A DNA stretch of 64,000 nucleotides from Paenibacillus amylolyticus (lineage in GTDB: Bacteria > Bacillota > Bacilli > Paenibacillales > Paenibacillaceae). The notes beneath the pieces are model-generated. The model did not search any database. It saw nothing but the letters and a program-made list of their open reading frames with translations, and had not been told where the DNA came from. Where the stretch lies: assembly GCF_029689945.1 (NCBI RefSeq), contig NZ_CP121451.1:4464001-4528000 (forward strand), written 5' to 3'. The translations under genes and the position numbers were made by a program. Below are positions 28,602 to 38,245 of this stretch, piece by piece. The stretch's first letter is position 1, and the number at the start of each line of letters is the position of its first letter.

Positions 28602-28659
28602 GACGTACAGATTAAACGTAGTCACCCTAACGATATATAATGTTCAAATCACATGCAAC

Positions 28660-28688
28660 GGCCCATCCGCCAATCAAGCGGAGGGGCC
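28660..28688 (+). terminator. Hairpin downstream of the helicase gene
   Basis: TCCGC (28666-28670) pairs with GCGGA (28678-28682), and GGCC (28660-28663) with GGCC (28685-28688). There is only a weak T stretch after it. It may end the helicase transcript before the DinB-fold gene. Confidence 0.4.
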
Positions 28689-28760
28689 AATCTTAATGCT
28701 GGCAGCAAGATATATGCTACAATATATTCCAGAGTTATGACTACTGAAGGAGGCATTATC

Positions 28761-29288
28761 ATGGTTGAACGACCTAACACAGATGAATATGGAGCTTTTT
28801 ATGAAGGTTACATCCGGCTGGTGCCTGAAGGGAACATCATCGATCGCTTGGAACTGCAAGCCAACATCGTACCAACGTTGCTCTCTTCATTAACAGAGGA
28901 GCAAGCAAATTATCGTTACGCCGAAGGCAAATGGAGCGTGAAGGAGGTCATTGGCCATCTTCTGGATAACGAACGCATTATGAGCAGTCGATTGCTTCGC
29001 ATCGCCAGAGGTGATAAAACAAATCACCCCAGCTACGATCAGGACGTGCTTATGCAGAGCCATCCCTTCAATGCGTATACGGTGGCCGATTTGAGCGAAG
29101 AATATGCGGTCACACGCCGATCAACCATTCTTATGCTCCGTCGCCTCACACCGGAAGCTTGGCTCTGTAGATGCATTATTAGTGAAAATCCTGCTTCAGC
29201 TCGATCGATTGCATATGTTATGGCTGGTCATGAGCTTCACCATTTATCTGTACTTCGCGATCGCTATTCAATCGATTTGAAATTATAA
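28761..29288 (+). CDS. DinB-superfamily (four-helix) putative metal-dependent protein
   Basis: 175 residues from the ATG at 28761, which has AAGGAGG 9 bases upstream. It carries the family pattern: WSVKEVIGHLLDNERIMSSR with the first histidine, and MAGHELHHLSVLRDRY with two more, forming a likely metal site. DinB-like proteins of bacilli include thiol-dependent transferases and many of unknown role. It is a single gene downstream of dinG, ending at a strong terminator. Confidence 0.85.
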   Translation: MVERPNTDEYGAFYEGYIRLVPEGNIIDRLELQANIVPTLLSSLTEEQANYRYAEGKWSVKEVIGHLLDNERIMSSRLLRIARGDKTNHPSYDQDVLMQSHPFNAYTVADLSEEYAVTRRSTILMLRRLTPEAWLCRCIISENPASARSIAYVMAGHELHHLSVLRDRYSIDLKL

Positions 29289-29299
29289 AATTCAACCAG

Positions 29300-29340
29300 A
29301 AAGACTTTGATCCTTCATTCTCTGTAGGATCAAAGTCTTT
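29300..29340. terminator. Strong bidirectional terminator
   Basis: A 14-bp perfect stem (29300-29313 with 29327-29340) is followed by T-runs on both strands. It separates the convergent DinB-fold and GH43-type genes. Confidence 0.9.
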
Positions 29341-29357
29341 TTCTTGTAAAATCATCG

Positions 29358-31073
29358 TTAGTTGATATCCGATCCAAATACCTTCACTTCCCATAACCTT
29401 GGGGTGTACCAGTTGTTAGGGTTGTTGTGGAGCGTCGCATTTAGCATATTAATTCTTACATACCTGGCAGTAGTGTTTGATAGGCTGTCTGAGGTGAAAC
29501 CATAAGATGTGTTATTGGTTCGGTCCAGTGCCACGGTCCAGTTCACATTATCCGTACTCGTCTCAATTTTATATCTGTAAAATCCTTCGGAGCCTTTTTG
29601 CATCCACCAGGAGATCTGCACATTGCTTAATGACTTAACAGAGCCGAGGTCGACCTTCCACCAATGCGGCCAGGAACTGCCTGTACCTACCCATTCGGTT
29701 TGATAGTTGCCATCATTCGCATAACTTGCCGGGTTCGTTCCGGTAGCCGTTTGCGCTGTTGCAGGTTTGCCTTGTGACAGCAGTCTCCCATTCTGAACAG
29801 GAATTAGAATATCATCGCTTGTGTTGTACAACACTTGATCAAAATAATCATAAAATGCGTAACCATCGGAGAACCAGATAGGAAGCAGACGTTCCTCCGT
29901 TGTTCCATTTGGCGTACCTGCCCAGCCGAACATCCAGCGATACGCAACCATAACTACGTTGTTGCCCGTATCTGGCTTCACCCGCATAACTGAACCAGAC
30001 TGCGCCGAGAAAGTCGACGTGTTACCAATCGTCCGTAATTCAGACCAATCTCCATCTATGCTTGTTGCTGATGAATACAAAGGTATGCTTGGATACCAAC
30101 CTGCCGCTTGGGAAGAGAACAGATAATAAATGCCATCTTTTTTGATCATTTTGGGCAGTTCCCTGTGTTGACTCTGATAAATAACCGAAACCTGATGATC
30201 GACATCCAACCAGTCTGAGGTCAATTGATACAGAATCGTGTCCGAATTATTATTGGCTGTCGAGATCAGATATGCCGAATCATCATCATCTATGAAAATG
30301 GAGATATCTCTGGACTCGTTTCCTTCCGGCCGGAAGCTTTTGTGGAATGTAAAGTCTTCTCCGGGCGTGGCCGAAGCTACCGATACTCTGGCAAGTGTGT
30401 AGTCTGTACTGTTCTCATAGTGAGCCCAAAAAACGAATTTGTTCGTGGGCGCATGGTACAGGATATTAATTCCTTCAAATTTAGAATTGGCCAGATCGGG
30501 ATGATCCGTGTAGGAAAGGACCACTTTGTCGTTACCATACGTGATATCATCCGTCGACGTCTGCTGAATCATTTCGCCAAAACCACCGGATGACTTTTGT
30601 ACAAAGTTAAACCTGTAGTAGGTATCCCCCACTTTAAGTTCATTCGGGAGCTTGAGAGTGGATTGCGTGGTATTATCAAAAGTGGTGAGGTGATCTGGGA
30701 GGCTGTACGGGATATATTCTGGCGAGACAGCGGAGGTTAACAAGGAAGTTCCACCGTATGCCTTCACTTGATACGTGTATGTGCTACCTAAATTGAGGTC
30801 GTAATCATCTGTCGTTATCCCTTTTAATGTCTGTAATAATGTATAAGGTGCATTGTTCTCGGATCTGTACAACTCGTATGAAGTCGCTCCCTGGACAGGT
30901 GCCCAATGGATTTTGGCATTGGATACTTTGGATTCATTTTTCAATACAAACAGTGTTGCAGCAATCTGGGTCTCTTCGCCATCAGCATGAACAGTTTGAG
31001 CTAAGGACGTTAAATGCACGCTTATCAACATCAATGCAATGACGACAGCCATCCACGATTTACCTTTGATCAT
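29358..31073 (-). CDS. Secreted GH43-like five-bladed propeller protein with CBM32/discoidin domain
   Basis: A 571-residue protein with a signal peptide ending near LAQTVHA (residue 30). A fibronectin-III-like region (about 45-120) precedes a beta-propeller (about 150-420) with KFEGINILYHAPTNKFVFWAH and RDISIFIDDDDSAYLIS, patterns found in GH43 subfamilies that act on galactans. The C-terminal F5/8-type domain (about 435-571) is a CBM32-like sugar-binding module. The enzyme probably trims galactose- or arabinose-containing side chains, but the substrate is inferred from family only. It is the last gene of an ABC-transporter operon, 71 bp after the binding-protein gene. The start ATG has GGAG about 10 bases upstream. 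Confidence 0.75.
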   Translation of the reverse strand: MIKGKSWMAVVIALMLISVHLTSLAQTVHADGEETQIAATLFVLKNESKVSNAKIHWAPVQGATSYELYRSENNAPYTLLQTLKGITTDDYDLNLGSTYTYQVKAYGGTSLLTSAVSPEYIPYSLPDHLTTFDNTTQSTLKLPNELKVGDTYYRFNFVQKSSGGFGEMIQQTSTDDITYGNDKVVLSYTDHPDLANSKFEGINILYHAPTNKFVFWAHYENSTDYTLARVSVASATPGEDFTFHKSFRPEGNESRDISIFIDDDDSAYLISTANNNSDTILYQLTSDWLDVDHQVSVIYQSQHRELPKMIKKDGIYYLFSSQAAGWYPSIPLYSSATSIDGDWSELRTIGNTSTFSAQSGSVMRVKPDTGNNVVMVAYRWMFGWAGTPNGTTEERLLPIWFSDGYAFYDYFDQVLYNTSDDILIPVQNGRLLSQGKPATAQTATGTNPASYANDGNYQTEWVGTGSSWPHWWKVDLGSVKSLSNVQISWWMQKGSEGFYRYKIETSTDNVNWTVALDRTNNTSYGFTSDSLSNTTARYVRINMLNATLHNNPNNWYTPRLWEVKVFGSDIN

Positions 31074-31144
31074 GTCTCATCATCTCCTTTTTTGGAAGAC
31101 CAACCCTCCTGTTGCAGGAAGGCTGATCCAGGTGAAACTTGACT

Positions 31145-32830
31145 TTATTTCAAATTCATCAGTGTCATGACATCCGTCTCGCTGGCTTGGTTGTACCATT
31201 CGTTAACTTCTTCGATCACCGTGTCTCCGCCTTTTTCGTGCCACTGTTTCACAAAGGTATCAAAGGCCTCAAGTGGTTCATTGCCATATATGATTTTGGT
31301 AAACGTCTCTTGTTCCATGGTGGTCAACTGTTCCCACACATTTTGCATCGTTGGCGTGGGCGGACCGTTAAATGCATTGGGCAGCAGTATATCCCTGTTT
31401 TCATATGAAATTCGGTATCCATCCTGCGTCGTTTGGTCCTTTGAAGCGCTTTGAATGAGGACGCCCGTGTCGGCTTTCACTCCATTCGCCAGATAATAGT
31501 ACGATTGGCCGGGGCCATCAACACTCGGTGTATTTTTGGTAAATGCCATTTTCCCAACGCCTTGCACCGCCTCGAGTGGCGTATTAAATTTCGTTGGATC
31601 GAAAGTGACTTCATTATTGACGATATCGTAATCGTATCCTTGTGCGTAGCCGTATTTGAAATCTCCCGTGCTGAACGCCGCATCGTACATCTTATCGTAG
31701 TACAGGAAGAAGGCTTCCATGTTCTGAAAATCCTTGTTAAACATGAACACGCCATCATTCAACTGGGCGGACTGATAGGTCTTATCACCGTTCACGCCTT
31801 TAATCGTCGGATAAGCACTAATTTTCGCACCCTCCACATTTTTCTCCACGTCCTTCACACTATCGTACAGCCAAGGACGACCAATGATGATACCGGCTTT
31901 TCCCTCTGTAAAATCGGACAGTGCGTCCCAGGCCCCTTGGGTAGCCAATTCTTTGTTCAAGTACCCTTTTGCATACCAATCGCGTAACTTGGCAAGTGCC
32001 TCTTTGTTACCATCAGCCACGGACCCATAGGTAAGTTTGCCGTTATCGTTATGCCATTGCCTTGGAAGGCGCTTACCCGTGTATGCGCTGAAAATCATGA
32101 CCGGATCACTGACCCAGCCCGTATTGTAGGAATCTTTCCCCGAAAATGTAAAGCCATATGTGTCTTTCTTGCCATTCCCATCCGGGTCCTCATTCGTGAA
32201 CGCCGCGATGACTTGTTCAAACTCTTCAATCGTTGTTGGCGCTTTCATATTCAATTGATCCAACCAGTCCTGACGGATCAGCATGACTTCGCCTTCCGTG
32301 AGATTGGGCGCGATGGCCATCCCGTACACCTTGCCATCCCTAACCACTGGATTGAAGGTGGTCGGGTATTGTTTGTATATTTCTTTTAGTCGGTCAGGCA
32401 TGTACGTTGAGATGTCTTCTGTAATCTCCTTGACCTGCCCTGATTCAATCAGATCATTGACCAGCATGGTGTCATAGACGGGCAGAACATCTGGCAACTT
32501 CTCAGAACCTGTCAGTGCGAGCCGCAGCTTGGTATTGTACTGTGAAGCATCACCTCCCAGCAGAGTGGTCTGGATTTGGATACCCAGGTTTTGTTCGCCC
32601 CAGCGGGTCAATACATTGTCATTCAGCGTCTCGCCATTGATGTACTTCCCGGCATTTTCATCCTGTTGTTTGGCGATGGTGATTGTAAGTGGCGGATCAT
32701 ATTTTCCGTCTTTGAGCACGGATGCCGGCGCGGTCTCGGAAGCACTTTCCCCTTGGCTGCAGCCAGCGACAAGAATAGCCGACAGAATAACTATACTTAC
32801 CATTTTCCACAAATCAGTTCTTTTTCTCAT
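31145..32830 (-). CDS. Sugar ABC transporter substrate-binding lipoprotein
   Basis: A 561-residue lipoprotein with signal peptide and lipobox LVAGC near residue 24. The mature chain begins with the KDGKYDPPLTITIAKQQ pattern and contains NEDPDGNGKKDTYGFTFSG, as in the paralogue at 15609-17293, whose restored length is identical. It delivers an oligosaccharide to the permeases at 32855-34705. It is third in the operon, 24 bp after the YtcP-type permease. Unlike its paralogue the frame is intact. Confidence 0.92.
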   Translation of the reverse strand: MRKRTDLWKMVSIVILSAILVAGCSQGESASETAPASVLKDGKYDPPLTITIAKQQDENAGKYINGETLNDNVLTRWGEQNLGIQIQTTLLGGDASQYNTKLRLALTGSEKLPDVLPVYDTMLVNDLIESGQVKEITEDISTYMPDRLKEIYKQYPTTFNPVVRDGKVYGMAIAPNLTEGEVMLIRQDWLDQLNMKAPTTIEEFEQVIAAFTNEDPDGNGKKDTYGFTFSGKDSYNTGWVSDPVMIFSAYTGKRLPRQWHNDNGKLTYGSVADGNKEALAKLRDWYAKGYLNKELATQGAWDALSDFTEGKAGIIIGRPWLYDSVKDVEKNVEGAKISAYPTIKGVNGDKTYQSAQLNDGVFMFNKDFQNMEAFFLYYDKMYDAAFSTGDFKYGYAQGYDYDIVNNEVTFDPTKFNTPLEAVQGVGKMAFTKNTPSVDGPGQSYYYLANGVKADTGVLIQSASKDQTTQDGYRISYENRDILLPNAFNGPPTPTMQNVWEQLTTMEQETFTKIIYGNEPLEAFDTFVKQWHEKGGDTVIEEVNEWYNQASETDVMTLMNLK

Positions 32831-32854
32831 GAATTCATCTCCCCTTTACTCTAA

Positions 32855-33724
32855 CTATTCTTTGACGGCTCCTAGTACAATCCCCTTCACGAAATATCGT
32901 TGCAAAAAGGGATAAACCAAAATGATCGGTAGCGTGCTGACAAAAATCTGAGCTGCCTTGATACTTTGTTCCGACATGGCTGCCACCTCGGACTGGCTCA
33001 TCGCCATACTCTGCATATTGCTCTGTACTACAACGGTCTGCAGGAATGAGGCCAGCGGATACTTACTTGCATCCGACATGTACAAAATCCCGTCAAACCA
33101 CGAGTTCCAGTGCCCCACCATAATGAACAGGGATACGGTTGCAATGCCCGGCAGAGATAATGGCAAATATATTTTGCTGAGAATGACGAAGAAGGACGCT
33201 CCATCAATGAATGCCGCTTCTTCCAGGGCTTTGGGAATTGTTTTGAAAAAGTTGACGAGAAGAATCAGATTATAAGCACCAAATGCTCCCGGTAACACAA
33301 GCGCCCATATGGTGTCCTTTAGTCCAAGGGCTGTGATCAATATGTAAGAAGGTATCAATCCCCCCGAGAAGAGCATGGTGAAGATAAAAAACCACATGAG
33401 CACGTTGCGCCCCCTGAATTCCTTGGACAGGGCATATCCTGCACAGGTAAGGATAAACATGCTAATGGTTGTACCTAATACGGTCCGAGTGATGGATGTC
33501 AGCATGGCACCGTTAAAATTGGAATTGTTGAATGTTTTTACATAGGCGTCCACGTTGAAACCAACCGGCCAAAATGACACCATATTACCGCTAATAGCCG
33601 CTTTGCTGCTCAGTGATTGTGCCAATAGATGAAGCAGTGGTAGAAAACACGCCAGACCTGCCAGTATCATGAACGCGTAATTAAAGTAGGAAAATACTCT
33701 ATAGCCTGTCGTTTTGTGGTACAT
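32855..33724 (-). CDS. Carbohydrate ABC transporter permease, YtcP/LplC type
   Basis: A 289-residue permease, close in sequence to the one at 10094-10972. It opens with MYHKTTGYRVFSYFNYAF, the EAA loop is LEEAAFIDGASFFVILSKI, and it ends FVKGIVLGAVKE. Six membrane helices are predicted. It is 18 bp downstream of the LplB-type partner. Together they form the channel of the second sugar importer, which also lacks its own ATPase. Confidence 0.92.
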   Translation of the reverse strand: MYHKTTGYRVFSYFNYAFMILAGLACFLPLLHLLAQSLSSKAAISGNMVSFWPVGFNVDAYVKTFNNSNFNGAMLTSITRTVLGTTISMFILTCAGYALSKEFRGRNVLMWFFIFTMLFSGGLIPSYILITALGLKDTIWALVLPGAFGAYNLILLVNFFKTIPKALEEAAFIDGASFFVILSKIYLPLSLPGIATVSLFIMVGHWNSWFDGILYMSDASKYPLASFLQTVVVQSNMQSMAMSQSEVAAMSEQSIKAAQIFVSTLPIILVYPFLQRYFVKGIVLGAVKE

Positions 33725-33742
33725 GATGCCTCTCCCTCCTTG

Positions 33743-34705
33743 TTAGAATATTTTGTAATTGGCGTATTTATAGGCCAGCCTGTAGGAGACAACGATCAAG
33801 ATCAGGCTAATTCCCGATTTGAACAGTCCTACAGCGGTCCCGAAGCCGTATTGTCCGTTTAACAAGGATGAACGGTAGACATAGGTGTCAATGATATCTC
33901 CTGTACTGTAAACAAGCGGATTGTACAGATTGAACACCTGATCAAAGCCCGCGTCCAGAATATTGCCCAGACTCAGTGTAGAAATGACGATAATCATGGG
34001 TAACATGCTAGGCAAGGTGACGTAACGAATCTGCTGCCGGCGTGTGGCTCCATCGATCTCGGCCGCTTCATAATAAGAAGGGTTGATTCCCGCTATGGTC
34101 GCCAGATAAACAATCATGCCGAAGCCAAAGCTCTTCCACACATCACTAATGACAACCGTGAATCGGAACAGATCAGGATTACCCAAGAAGTAAATGGGAT
34201 CGTTTCCAAAAATCCGTGTCAAGATGTGATTAATGCCGCCGTCCAATCCGAGAATGTCGATCATCAAGCCTGCCACGGTAACCCAGGACAAGAAATGCGG
34301 CAGATACACCAATGTCTGAACACTTTTCTTAATGCCCATATTTCGGATCTCGCTCAGCAGAATAGCCATGACGATCGGAACGATGATGCCAACGATAATT
34401 TTGGAAACGGCGATAATCAGCGTATTGACGATCGCTTGTGTAGCTTCTTTGTACTGGAAAATTCGTTCGAAGTTATCTAGCCCGATCCACCGTGAACCTG
34501 TGATGCCAAGCCATGGTTTGTAGTCCTGAAATGCCATGAGCAACCCTACCATCGGCCCATAAGAAAAGATGCAGACAAACACAAAAGCGGGAATACACAG
34601 GACGTACAAAGGCCAGCTTTTCTTGAGTTCCTTTCTGAATGAAGTCCGCTGGGAAAGCTTTGTTTTTGTTTTTTTTGCGGATCTGGCGGGTACAATCTCG
34701 TTAAT
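33743..34705 (-). CDS. Carbohydrate ABC transporter permease, LplB type (start codon uncertain)
   Basis: First gene of the second sugar operon. Core features are GLLMAFQDYKPWLG, the EAA-loop YYEAAEIDGATRRQQI, and the C-terminal SYRLAYKYANYKIF. A perfect GAGGAGG lies at 34720-34714 with no in-frame ATG, GTG or TTG at proper spacing. An ATT at 34705 is 8 bases downstream and would give 320 residues like its paralogue, so I place the start there provisionally. An in-frame TTG at 34789 would add 28 residues but lies inside a promoter-like area with cre-like boxes. The out-of-frame ATG in GGTATGCAAC stops after three codons. Confidence 0.85.
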   Translation of the reverse strand: MNEIVPARSAKKTKTKLSQRTSFRKELKKSWPLYVLCIPAFVFVCIFSYGPMVGLLMAFQDYKPWLGITGSRWIGLDNFERIFQYKEATQAIVNTLIIAVSKIIVGIIVPIVMAILLSEIRNMGIKKSVQTLVYLPHFLSWVTVAGLMIDILGLDGGINHILTRIFGNDPIYFLGNPDLFRFTVVISDVWKSFGFGMIVYLATIAGINPSYYEAAEIDGATRRQQIRYVTLPSMLPMIIVISTLSLGNILDAGFDQVFNLYNPLVYSTGDIIDTYVYRSSLLNGQYGFGTAVGLFKSGISLILIVVSYRLAYKYANYKIF

Positions 34706-34763
34706 GTTGCATACCTCCTCTATGATGGCTTTTCGAAAGCGATCCTTGAAGATAAGCTTAACA

Positions 34764-34838
34764 AAAGCGCTTTCACTCCAAAATGCCAAAATTTCAAGAT
34801 CATGACCCCGCCCTGAAGCATTTTAAAAACGCTTTCAT
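34764..34838 (-). promoter_or_regulatory. Two cre-like boxes before the second sugar operon
   Basis: The minus strand has TGAAAGCGCTTTTG (34777-34764) and TGAAAGCGTTTTTA (34837-34824), each one or two bases from the ideal cre palindrome. Their centres are exactly 60 bp apart, about six helical turns. A weaker TCGCTTTCGA element follows near 34735-34744. The site could bind CcpA or a local LacI-type repressor. It also overlaps the intergenic region from which the divergent YesM-like gene is read. Confidence 0.6.
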
Positions 34839-34942
34839 TCATTGCGATTACTGCTCTTCCGCTTTTGGCAGGTTTGGCTTATATTAAAGTTATTCGATCC
34901 GTGATTTTACCTCTACGTGTAGCAATATGAAAGGAAACATAT

Positions 34943-36664
34943 ATGATCCGAAAAATGTATATGAAGCGATTCATCTATTTCTTTGTTTTTTTTCTGTTGC
35001 TGACATTGAGTTTGTTTTTCGTAATGAACCGCTTGAGCTCCAATACCCTTGAGGATAATCTGATCGGCGCTTCCAAAAACCAGCTTGATTATGTGACAGG
35101 TATTCTGGACGGGATTATATACGAGGCTAATATGTACGGGGTGCAGTATGCAGCCGATAGTGATGTCCGCTTTTATCAGAGACATGTTATCGAGTTAAGC
35201 AATTATGATTCCCAAATGAAGAAAAACGACATCGTTGATCGCCTTCGTCAAACACTCCTATCCAGTCGATCAATCGAATCCATCGGCATCTACTGGAAGT
35301 CTGAAGAAACGTTTCTGTCCACCAACAGTACGCCGGAAGCGAGACTTCCGTTCAAGGATGTTCATCAGCGAGGATGGCAAATTGTAGGCAACAGCTTGTA
35401 TTATTTCGCCCTATACCCCTACATCCAAAAATCGGGTCTATCTGAACCGACTCAGTATGTTGTTGGCGTAAAGCTGAATACCGATTATTTGAAGAATCTG
35501 CTGAGAAAGGCTGTGAATAACGACAGCTCGAACGCTTTTTTCTGGTTTAATACCGAGCAGCTATGGAGTGAAAAAGAAGTCGATCACGATCTGTTGAAAG
35601 CGGTTACCGATATGCTGTCTCCACAGACGGATGTCACTTTAAAGTATGATTATCATACCAAATCGGACGATTACTATGTTCTTTCACGTTATATCGAATC
35701 AATCGACGCCTATCTGATTACATACACGCAGACGAATGATTTCCTGCAACCGCTTGACCGTAACCGTAAAGTATTCTTTGCCAGCATTTTAGCTGTGTTT
35801 ACACTTGGTTTGGTTGTGATTTTTACGTTCTACCGGAACTATTACCGTAATATCCGTTTGTTGGAGCGGAAGTTCTCACAGGTCGAACAAGGTCATCACA
35901 ATACACGTATCACTGAAAATACGGGCAAAGAGTTCTATAGTTTGTTTAAAAGTTTTAACCATATGGTTACCGAAATTCAGGATCTGTTCGTATCCTTGAA
36001 AACCGAAACCGAACTAAGACGACGTGCGGAACTTCAACAACTCCAAGCTCAGATTAATCCTCATTTTTTGTACAACAGTTTGTTTTTCATCATGTCAGTG
36101 GCTCAGTTCTCACCTGATTCTGTCATGCGCATGAGCAAACATCTGGCTGAATATTATCGTTATTTAACCAAGTTGGACCGGCATAAAGTCACACTCGAAA
36201 GCGAGCTTCAGTTCGCGGAACATTTCCTGATTATTATGGCTCTGAGCAAAAAAATGGAATACAGCATTGATCTGCCGCAAGAACTGTCCTCCCTTCCCCT
36301 TATGCCGCTGATCATCCAGCCCGTGGTTGAAAATGCGATTCAACATGGAATTGAAGGACAACAAGGTGCCCATCGGGTAACGATTGATGTCAAACAGACA
36401 GAGAATGCGATAACGATCAAGGTCTCCGATGATGGAAAAGGTCTTTCGCTGGAGGATATCCGCAGCCTGGAGGCTCGACTTGAGAGTGATGCCCCACCTG
36501 AAGGAATTAAAGGCGTAGGGCTCTGGAATGTGAATCGACGTCTGAAAAATACGTACGGCGAACATAGCGGGTTACATTTTACTACGAATGATTGGGGCGG
36601 CTTGTCCGTCCTGCTGTTCATCAGCATTCCCGATATGAAAGGAGATAACGAATGCGATTATTAA
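34943..36664 (+). CDS. YesM-type sensor histidine kinase
   Basis: A 573-residue membrane sensor, paralogous to the one at 12085. The first helix is near residues 7-26, an extracellular region extends to about 270, a second helix lies at about 276-297, then a HAMP segment and the kinase motif QINPHFLYNSLFF with the phospho-acceptor histidine. The ATP-binding part has ENAIQHGIEG and SDDGKGLS. The ATG at 34943 follows AAAGGAA. It overlaps the following response-regulator gene by 13 bp, so the pair is translationally coupled. Confidence 0.92.
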   Translation: MIRKMYMKRFIYFFVFFLLLTLSLFFVMNRLSSNTLEDNLIGASKNQLDYVTGILDGIIYEANMYGVQYAADSDVRFYQRHVIELSNYDSQMKKNDIVDRLRQTLLSSRSIESIGIYWKSEETFLSTNSTPEARLPFKDVHQRGWQIVGNSLYYFALYPYIQKSGLSEPTQYVVGVKLNTDYLKNLLRKAVNNDSSNAFFWFNTEQLWSEKEVDHDLLKAVTDMLSPQTDVTLKYDYHTKSDDYYVLSRYIESIDAYLITYTQTNDFLQPLDRNRKVFFASILAVFTLGLVVIFTFYRNYYRNIRLLERKFSQVEQGHHNTRITENTGKEFYSLFKSFNHMVTEIQDLFVSLKTETELRRRAELQQLQAQINPHFLYNSLFFIMSVAQFSPDSVMRMSKHLAEYYRYLTKLDRHKVTLESELQFAEHFLIIMALSKKMEYSIDLPQELSSLPLMPLIIQPVVENAIQHGIEGQQGAHRVTIDVKQTENAITIKVSDDGKGLSLEDIRSLEARLESDAPPEGIKGVGLWNVNRRLKNTYGEHSGLHFTTNDWGGLSVLLFISIPDMKGDNECDY

Positions 36665-38001
36665 TTGTGGATGACGGTCATTATGTCGTTGAGTATATGA
36701 AGCACCTGCTCGATTGGAAAACCTTCGGAATTGATCAGATTGAGACGATGACCAATTCAATTGAAGCAAGGGACATGCTGACTCAAACCCCTATCGATAT
36801 TCTGATCACTGACATCCGGATGCCTGAGGTCTCAGGTATTGATCTGCTTCAACATATCCACCAACATAACTTGCCAACCAAAGTGATCATTCTTTCCGGC
36901 TACTCCGAGTTCGAATATGCGCAGCAAGGAATCCGTTTGGGTGCGCTGGACTATCTGCTCAAACCTGTCGACAAGGATGATGTGGAGAAAGCCATGTCCA
37001 AAGCCATCAACAATATTACAAAGACACGACCCGCTCAATCGATCATATGGGAGAACTTCAATGGATTAGAGTTTCTGCTATCGCTGCTTGGACATAACGA
37101 GTCATTAAGAAAGCAATATGAGGCTTTTGCTGAATTTATGGGAAACCGTCGCTTTTGCTGTCTCAAGCTGGAGGGGTTCACACAGGAACATCAGCGCGTT
37201 CTAAAACATGCTGTCGGGGACAAATTGAATCGTCTCATATGGGTTGTCGGGAAGCAATTGATCGCTTGTGTTCCGGAAGAAGCTGCTGCAGAACTAACCA
37301 TTAAACTGGATCAATTGATGGTGTCTCCTCCCCTTGTGTTGAATGATCAACACGTGACCCGACAGATGTTCTACAAGTTCTTTCATAATGAGGACGTGTG
37401 GCCAGAAGACTTCATTGGCATGTTCAACCATTCCCCATCATGCGGCGATTGGGAGTCTGCCGGAAATATCCTAAAGAAATATGATCAAATCTGCTTCCGT
37501 AAGCAAAAAATTATCTTTCTTATGGAAACCATTCTATATGTATATCTGACGGATAAGGATCGTGATGCTTCTGAAACCTTGGATTGGATATTCAATCAGT
37601 TACGGCACCCTGATGAACTATCCTCAACTCTCATGGATCGGGTCAATCGGATCCGAAACAACAAACAGATGTCCATTCAAACCATCGTCGACAAAGTGCA
37701 AACGTACATTGAAGAACACCTGTCACACGGTCTTAGTCTGGATGAACTGGGCAAAGTTGCCCATCTCCATCCTGTCTACTTTTCCAAACTGTTTAAACAG
37801 GAGACCGGCGAAAATGTGTCCAATTACATTTCCAGAAAGAGGTTGGAGAAGGCTTCGCAACTTCTTCAAGATTCGGAACTCCGTGTAGCCGATATAGCCC
37901 AGATGGTTGGTTATCGAAAAAATCAATATTTTATCCAGTTGTTCAAAGTGGAATACGGAGTCACGCCCTATCAGTACCGCAGAAATATGATCCATCAATG
38001 A
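36652..38001 (+). CDS. YesN-type response regulator with AraC DNA-binding domain
   Basis: 449 residues. The receiver domain has D7-D8, phospho-acceptor D54 in DILITDIRMPEVSG, and the lysine in YLLKPVDKDD. A linker of unknown fold is shorter than in its paralogue at 13806 by roughly 100 residues. The AraC double helix-turn-helix (about 345-447) contains SLDELGKVAHLHPVYFSKLF and KNQYFIQLFKVEYGVTPYQY. The ATG at 36652 has GGAG 7 bases upstream inside the kinase gene. It probably activates the divergent LplB operon. Confidence 0.92.
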   Translation: MRLLIVDDGHYVVEYMKHLLDWKTFGIDQIETMTNSIEARDMLTQTPIDILITDIRMPEVSGIDLLQHIHQHNLPTKVIILSGYSEFEYAQQGIRLGALDYLLKPVDKDDVEKAMSKAINNITKTRPAQSIIWENFNGLEFLLSLLGHNESLRKQYEAFAEFMGNRRFCCLKLEGFTQEHQRVLKHAVGDKLNRLIWVVGKQLIACVPEEAAAELTIKLDQLMVSPPLVLNDQHVTRQMFYKFFHNEDVWPEDFIGMFNHSPSCGDWESAGNILKKYDQICFRKQKIIFLMETILYVYLTDKDRDASETLDWIFNQLRHPDELSSTLMDRVNRIRNNKQMSIQTIVDKVQTYIEEHLSHGLSLDELGKVAHLHPVYFSKLFKQETGENVSNYISRKRLEKASQLLQDSELRVADIAQMVGYRKNQYFIQLFKVEYGVTPYQYRRNMIHQ

Positions 38002-38145
38002 AACTTAGTAAAGGCTGGTGTGATTTAGGTATGCTGTCTGATCTGTTCTTTGTGAGCAGATGCAATCATTCACCAGGGGAATCAAGTTCTTGTTCAATCC
38101 TCTTTCCATTGAATTGTCCTTCTCGGACCGAATGAAACCCAAAAA

Positions 38146-38170
38146 AGAAGTCGCAAATTTTGCGACTTCT
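38146..38170 (-). terminator. Terminator of the LLM/ABC operon
   Basis: AGAAGTCGCAAA (38146-38157) pairs with TTTGCGACTTCT (38159-38170). The minus strand continues into a TTTTTT run. It lies downstream of the oxidoreductase gene stop at 38246. Confidence 0.85.
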
Positions 38171-38245
38171 CTAAATAAACAATATTTGATTGCCTTAATT
38201 GGCAAAAGCAAATAAGTGTCTATATCATTGCTTCTTCCTAATGGA

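Noticed and set aside
38005..38140. Small gene in the gap after the second yesN-like gene
   Set aside because: Frames are short, lack ribosome binding sites and have no recognisable motif; the clear feature nearby is the terminator at 38146-38170.
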